Positions 57,250-64,000 of a stretch of 64,000 bases of DNA are shown piece by piece (position 1 is the stretch's first letter; each line of letters starts with the position of its first letter). A program made the translations under genes and the position numbers. The notes beneath the pieces are model-generated. The model searched no databases. It was given only the letters and a program-made list of their open reading frames with translations, and had not been told where the DNA came from. Source of the DNA: Oreocharis arfaki (taxonomy: Eukaryota > Chordata > Aves > Passeriformes > Paramythiidae); the NCBI GenBank assembly GCA_013398015.1, contig VZRR01002780.1, forward strand, positions 13,505 to 77,504, in the 5' to 3' direction.

Positions 57250-60200
57250 GGACAAATTCTGTCAGGAGCCACGAACGTACCAATCCTCGTGTGTGTTTGT
57301 CTGCCTGCAGCAGCACTGGCAGAGCAAAGGATGATCAGAGAATCAGGCACCAGGGAAGGAGTGCGGGCAGTGCTGCGATAGATCGGCTTAGCAGGAGCTG
57401 CTGCACGAAGGGGTGGGTCCAGGGCAGGGAGAGCCCCTGGGGATCCACTCAGCACCCACCCTTCAGCTGTGGTCAGGGACAGGTCATTTGCTCTACCCAG
57501 CTTGAGAAACCAACGTACAGGAGCCTCCCATACCTTCAGGTGGCTGTGAAGTCATTTTAATCTGGAGCAAGAGGGGTTTGCAGGTCAGAGGAAAAGGAAA
57601 CTTCCCTGTTACTGAGGCTGCAGCACCTCTGGGTGTGGGGGACTGGGTGGCTGAGGGGGGCAGCAGCCCCTTCTCTGTGGGTACCAAGCAGAGAGTCTCT
57701 TCAGCTCCTCTCTGCAGTCTTGTTCTGTTCCACTTCGTGTTCAGAGCCATGCTTGCTGCTTGCTTCTGGTTCTGATGAGATTCTCAATGGAGGAACACTT
57801 GCATTTCCTTGCACCTTGAAGGGATTTTTCTATTACATGCTAAACATTAAATATTTTCCTCAGTCAGTAGAGAAATAGAAAAAGCCTGTTTTAAAGCAAA
57901 AACCTTACTGTGCATCACAACTGGGGGAATGAATGAAGACTTCACGGGCACTTGAAAGAAAGCAAATACACTTGGCATAATTTGGAGTTTGAAAACTCCT
58001 CTTGCTGGGTGACACCTGAGCACTGCCAGGCTGGTCAGGAGCTCCAGGTGAGTGAGCAGCTCCTGCAGCTCTCATGGGTTTGTGTGCCCCTGCAGATGAA
58101 GAACATGTGAGCTTCTGCTCAGCTGGCAGCCCCCAAAGCAAGTGGGATCCGCAGCAGCTTTCCAGTTGTGCAGAGGAAAAGGATGTGGGGCAGGCAGATG
58201 TCTGAGGCTGCTCTGCTGCCGGGGAGTGTTGGTGGCAGCTTTCCTGTGCTGACAGACTCCCCACGTGTGCTGGTGCTGCTGCTCTCTGTTCGCTGGCACC
58301 GCTGGCAGGCAGCTGGCACGCTGCAGCCGGGAGCCTGTGGCAGGGAGGGAGGCTGGGGGCAGTGGGAAACAGGGAACTCCAGTAATGGGCAGCACAAACT
58401 TCAACAGCTACACCCGAGTCACATCGTCTGAGGATTAATTACTGCAGGGTCTGTGCTCCCAGACACACGGAATTTCAGCCCAAGCTGGTCTGTAGGATGG
58501 ACAAAGGACTGGTTTGTGTTTATTTGTTGTCTGAATTGGGAATTATTTTAAGGTAACACTTTCCAGCTCACTTCAGCAGTTTAGTACAACACAGCTGCCA
58601 GCAAGAAAAGTGTTTTTTTTCCCCCTCTGTTCCCTTCATTTAACATCAGCCCATCTTCACTGGTACAGCAGAGACAGGGATTATACAAATACTCAGATCC
58701 CTTTGCACAGGAGGGAGTCGAGGCTGCTGCTCTGATCTTTGTAATGAGCTGAGCAGCCTGGGGAAGGTCAGGCTCGGGTCCCACTGACACACAGGGGCAT
58801 TTCCCAGGTGCCAGGATCGTGATGGTCATTAGGGCTCAGGGCGGGTTTGCTCATTTGATCATGCTCATAATCACAGTGCTGTCCTCTCTGCCACTCTTGC
58901 AGTGATGTCACAGGACAGGGCAGCAAAGTCAGGTCACTGGATTAAAAATAAAGCAAACACCAGCTACAAACCTGAATCAATGAAAAACCCAGTGCGGGTG
59001 CCCAGGGAAGTACAACAGCTGATCAAATAAATGGAAGGGACGATGGCAAAAATGGCCTGAATCATCCCTGGATTGATTGTTCAGTACGAGGGAATAAATG
59101 AGAGGTGGTGTGCTCGTGGTTGGCCTGGCTCTTCTCGGGGTGAAGGTGCTGGGCTGTCCCAGGGGGTTCAGAGCCACGAGGGCAGGAGGTTCCTCTCCTG
59201 ATGACAACCAGGAACTGCTTCCCGTTTTGTCCTGTCCCAGGAGGAGCTGCGAGGGGCAGTGAGGGCAGGGACTGTGGAGCAGGGCAGGAAGGAGCCCCCC
59301 GTGCCAGCACTGCGGTGCCAGCGCTGGGGCCCTGCTGTGGGGATGGTGGGAGCTGCCTCAGGAGAGGAGGACGTTTATCATTCACTCAGGGCTGTGGGAA
59401 GTGATGGTCTTCATGTTGCCTTGCAGCCAGAAGGGCTATGCCAAGCCCTGGGATCCTATTTCCAGGTGCTGGAAGGCACTGGAGCAATACTCTGCCTCCT
59501 TGGCACGTTTGCCTCCCAGCCAAGCTACGGCGATCGGCGTCCCTTGTATTTCACAGTTCCTTTCAGACTTCCAGTGGCAGTAACCTGCTTTTTCTTCTCC
59601 CAAGCCAATACAGAGAATTAAACAGATCCTGCCAGCTTTCCCCAGAGCCTGTGGTGGCCCTGCAGCCCCGTGGCACGGCCCCACCAGTCAAGGTGCAGCA
59701 GAGGTTAGCAGGTTTTTTCCTTGTTAAGGTGATTAAAATACGTTCTCCAAAGTCTTTCCCTGTCTGCACAGCTCTGTGTGGGTGTGCACAATGCTGAACT
59801 GGTGGTTTCTGTAGTAATGACTTTCTGCAGTGTGATAGGCCATGACTGCAGGTTCTAACTTCAGCTGGGAAGTGCCAGACCAGAAAATAAAGATAACTGA
59901 AATAAACACGAAGATGCAAAATTCCTCACCCTCAAAAATGCTATTTTTTGCTTATTGTAATAATGAGGCTGCTTTCACCTTTCCATGCTTTCACACCACC
60001 CCTTCTGCTGGGCAGGTGTGAGCAGGGAGACTGCAGACATCAAAACTGCAGGACGAATTAGAGGGGAAAACAAAGGGCAGGGGCGAGGCCACCCTGTAGA
60101 GCTCTGCCACTGCCAGTGCAGCTCCCAGTGCAGTCTGTCTCTCTTGAGATGGAAAGAGCTGTTGAAAAAGAACTCCAATCTTTTGGGTGTTTGTCAGTCT

Positions 60201-63200
60201 AATGAAATCTTCTGGTGCTGGGAGCTATAATTTATTCATAAGTCTCGAAGGAAATAAGCTACAGGACTCCGAACAGCTTTGTCCAGGAACTGTGGGGCTA
60301 CGTGGCACCGGTGCTGTTCAGCTGATTAGAACAACACCACAAAACGGGAAAGAGACTTGGCTAGAGCTCCGGTCAGATTGCAGGAGAGCTGCAGTCCCCT
60401 GGGAATTGCAGCTCAGCGTTGGAGTAACTGCTGCTTAGATGGCAAAATAATTGAAACTTGGGGGGAGGAGGGGAAAGCTCTGCAGATGGCCGCTGGGCTG
60501 TGCCTGAGAGGCTGGAAGATGGAAAAAGCAAGAGCATTTGGCATCAGAGATGAGGCAAATGACACTGGCTTTGTGCCAGGCAACTTCTTAATGCAAGCTC
60601 ATAGAGATGTGGAATTGCAGAAACAAGCGAGCCCAGGCAGCCTGAATTACGAGCAGTAAAGCAAAATAAGTCCCTCAGTGTTAACTGTGACTTTCTCTTC
60701 CCAATAAATGACTTCTGCCCAGGAATGAGAGCTCTTTGGCACCAGTGTGAGATACATCAGTGCCTGCTGAGAGCGAGGAGGGCAGGGAGCAAACAGATCC
60801 ATCACGGACCTTATTTGCTTCCTGTGCTTGTCCCGGAGATGCAGTCAGGGTCAGTGGGCAATTTATACTTCTTCATTTGGCTTCCCTTCCCAATCAGTCA
60901 AACTCTGATGAGGATTGGCTCTGTCTTTGCAGGAAGCCCCTGCCTCGTGAGTGCCATTCAGGCCCCCCAGAGCACAGCCCACCCTGCAGGCATCTCTGCA
61001 AAACCTGCAGCTGCTCCCAGCTTTTCTGATACTCTTCTTTCCACGCATGAAATTTCTGCTCTGGCTGCATAATTTTGTTTCATGGGCTGGAATCCTTGGC
61101 TTCCATATGAAAGCTGTTTGATCATCTGCTTTTGAACAATGAGCTGCTCTCATCCTGGGAGGGCATCACCCTCTTGGAGCACGAAACCCCCTGGAAGAGG
61201 CCACGAGGCCAACTGTGCACCCCAGTGTTGGTGGCTCTGTAGGCTGCTGCTCCCAGGAGCAGAGGCTGGATGTGGGCCCTGGGGTAGGAAATGAGTGATG
61301 GTGTGGCTCTGCTCGTGGTTTTGCTGGGTTTTGTCTTTATCTCACAAAATATGTCCCGTGCTGCTGGATAAACTGGGCCCATTCAGTAGCAATTTGTCTG
61401 GGCCTTCCTGATGGTGGGATTTGCAGCACTGGAGGCCTGGAAATCCCCAGACAAAGGATCAGATTCCTCTCTGCATGGACACGTTTTTCAAGCGAAAAAG
61501 AGTAAATCAGTCAAAATGTACTGGACGTCTTCTTAAGAAAAATGGCTTGGTCCACACGCTCTGAAAAAACTGGGAGAAATTCCATTCCGTGGTTTATCTG
61601 CTCACGAGATATGGAAGTGATGACCAGCACGGGTGGGACAGGTCTGGCTGTTCGTTTTCTGCTGGTGTGGCACAAGCCGTTGTAAAAACCAGGGAAATGA
61701 GCACCCTGCTTAAATCCTGAATTTTCTGCGAGTAGAGAAGGTCTCCTGCGTGGTGAGCCAGTGTTTCTGAGCCATTCTGTTCGACCCAGCAGCAGCTGAG
61801 CACCTGAGGTTTCTGGGGGCCAGATTAACACCCCAGGAAGGACAGATGATATTTCACTTTCTTTAGACCGAATTACTTTTCTAAAAGCGGTTGCTAATGC
61901 TCTCTTGCTGTGATATTTTAAGACCTACTCAGATGAATAGCTGCTATACTGAAGAGACTTAATTACTGAAAGATAATCCAATAATGATTCAATAAATGAC
62001 CTGTTCCATGAGAGGGTGAAGTTCAATATGGTGAAAGATCTTGGGTTATTTTTTTTTTCTCCTAAACACAAATTACTTAAGGTTGGTTTCATGCAAATGA
62101 AAAATCACCGACCAACTAATGCCAGAGAGGCCTAATTTATGGATTTTTCCCATCTGTTAAGAAGATATAGCTTATATATATAAATACATATATATGATTA
62201 TACATAAGCAGAGAGCTGAAAGCACAAAGCTATTTGTGAGGTGCAGCTCCTCTCGATGAAACCTCAGCCCATGGGTTTTCTCTTGGAGGTGTTTTGCCAG
62301 ACACTGTGTGCTGTCTTTTGCAGAGCTTTGTGTCCCCAGGTGCTGGGATGAGTAATGTCCATGGATTATCATCTTTCTCAGGTTTTGACACCTGCACTTT
62401 TAACTGGGATAGAAAAGGTGACCGTGGGCACCCCAGGACCTGTGTCAGCTGCAGAACACTCAAATCCAGTATTGTAACTAAACTGAGATGAATCCTTTCA
62501 GATGATAAATCATCTTCCTGCCTCACCACATGGGTCCTGAAGCTGCTGTCCCCCTCTCCTGTGGGTGGTTGCTGGGATTGGGGCTGCCCTGGGCGTGTTG
62601 GCTGCTTTAGTGCCAGTTCTGTCCAGGCAGAGGCAAGGCTTTGGTGTCCAGGGCACTGTTTGTGAAAATAAAAACTGCAACTCTTGCAGTCTCTCGTGTC
62701 AGGGAACAGGTCTGTCCAGGAATAGAGCTGGGCCTTTTCCATCACCCCTCACAAGAGAGGAATCTCTGTTTTGGGGCGTTCTCAACATCCCCTTTATGCC
62801 TCTGTGGTCTACAAAAGTTGCAGACCCCAGTCCTTTGTGCGTTTCCTTCTCAGTCATTCCTGGCTGCACCTTCTCTCACTTTCAGCCGTCTGTTGTTCAC
62901 CAGTTTGAATATATTCAACACCCTCCATCTTCACTCTGGAGAATGAACCTTTTCAGAATTATTGCTCCGACTCATCTCCAGAGCAGTCGATGGAGTGAAT
63001 AAACCTGGAGGCTGCCGGAGGTTTAATTCAGCCCCATTTTCTAGAAAATATTTTGAAAGTGGAATGAACGGACATTAACGCAGGACTCGGTTAATGATGT
63101 GCTGGTGTGGCTGCAGAGCCTTGCCTTTGGAAGCTGTTTGTGCCTTGCATCAATGCACAATAATGGGGGGCTTCACGCGTGAGCTGCATCCCAGTTTTGT

Positions 63201-64000
63201 TCATTTCTGAGGCTGAGTGGAAAGAGGAGAGACGGCACCAGAGGTCTTCGCCGCTCTTCCTGTGCAGGGGATAACGTCTCAAAAGGGCTATCAAAGAGCA
63301 CAGAATTAGCAGAAGTAAATTGGATTGGTGGATTGTGGTTGACACAGAACATTTTGTCCTTCTGACGTCCCTGCTTTTCCCACCCTGGTGCTCCATGAGC
63401 ACCTTTTTCTCTGCGACTGCCCCAGGCAGCTTTTCATCGCCCATGAATGCATGGAAGAGGAAAAACTTACAAGGAACGTGCTGTAGAGCAGGAAATATCC
63501 TTCTGCAACAGCTCCTCTCTCCCTCCTTACAGGAGGGTTTGGTGCAGTTTGGTTGCTGAATGTGCCAGCTAAACTCAATCAGATGAATTATTAATGCTTT
63601 GCAGGCTGCTTCTTTCAAGTGGCTGAGCCGAGGCAGCTTCGGTGGGGCGTGTGTAACTTCAGCTCTCAGCAGCAAAAATAGACTGCAGGCCTCAGAGGAA
63701 TGGGAAGCTTAACAGACTATTTTTGTCAGCACAGTTTTAGTTCTATTATGTGTTATTTTGTCAGAGTGGATAGGGTGGATTGTTATTTTGGACGTAGTGG
63801 GTGATCTGACTGAAAAACCGCTTCTGTTTCCTTTCTATATGCCACAAGCTGCTCCAAGCGAGGAGCCCCATCTTTCCCGGATTGCATCCCCGACCAGAAG
63901 GAGATAAATGGGATGCTGTGGCTGTTCTGCAGGTTCCCTTGCAGACTGGCTGGTTTCCACCAAGCAACCACATTTCCTAGGGAGGGGATTTGCACTTCAT
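57250..64000. other. Gene-poor unique sequence to the window edge
   Basis: No exon or RNA gene recognised. An AT-alternating stretch is at about 62169-62205. A 194-codon minus-strand frame at 63091-63675 is unrecognised and its composition gives no sign of selection. It is more likely chance. Confidence 0.5.

Noticed and set aside
1..64000. tRNA, rRNA, CRISPR, bacterial operon or intact endogenous retrovirus
   Set aside because: I looked for tRNA T-arm motifs, regular spacer arrays, LTR pairs and reverse-transcriptase motifs by eye and saw none. A tRNA or repeat-profile search would be decisive.

Overview
The window is nuclear DNA from a vertebrate, almost certainly a bird. Two genes are recognisable from their proteins: MOCS3 on the + strand and KCNG1 on the - strand, arranged tail to tail. 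These genes are also neighbours on human 20q13 (established knowledge, from memory). The dispersed repeats are short, 5'-truncated CR1 LINE pieces in both orientations, the dominant interspersed repeat of bird genomes. Compact introns and GC-rich 5' gene ends fit the same picture. I cannot name the species.

Layout. Positions 1-1453 hold the MOCS3 open frame. It runs off the left edge inside a 75-bp repeat that encodes an acidic N-terminus. Positions 1454-11812 are the space between the two convergent genes: 3' UTR sequence, two CR1 pieces, a small orphan CpG-rich patch near 5.4-5.6 kb and AT-rich unique DNA. KCNG1 coding sequence occupies 13830-11813 (minus) in two exons split by a 488-bp intron. 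Its 5' non-coding part probably runs up to a CpG island at about 18.35-19.1 kb, which contains a 67-base assembly gap. From 19.1 kb to 64 kb I find no convincing protein-coding exon. This gene-poor stretch holds CR1 fragments near 21.7, 25.4 and 40.6 kb, an 18-bp G-rich minisatellite at 28.66-28.98 kb, a 28-base poly(A) run at 57.2 kb, RFX/X-box-like motif clusters and scattered AT-rich islands that could be enhancers.

The two genes do not form a pathway. MOCS3 is a cytosolic sulfur-transfer enzyme serving molybdenum cofactor synthesis and tRNA thiolation. KCNG1 encodes Kv6.1, a modulatory potassium-channel subunit. I found no bacterial-type system, CRISPR array, RNA gene or intact transposon. 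The items most worth a second look are the MOCS3 N-terminal repeat, the uORF that overlaps the KCNG1 start codon, the minisatellite with long readable stretches on both strands, the orphan CpG patch and the X-box clusters.
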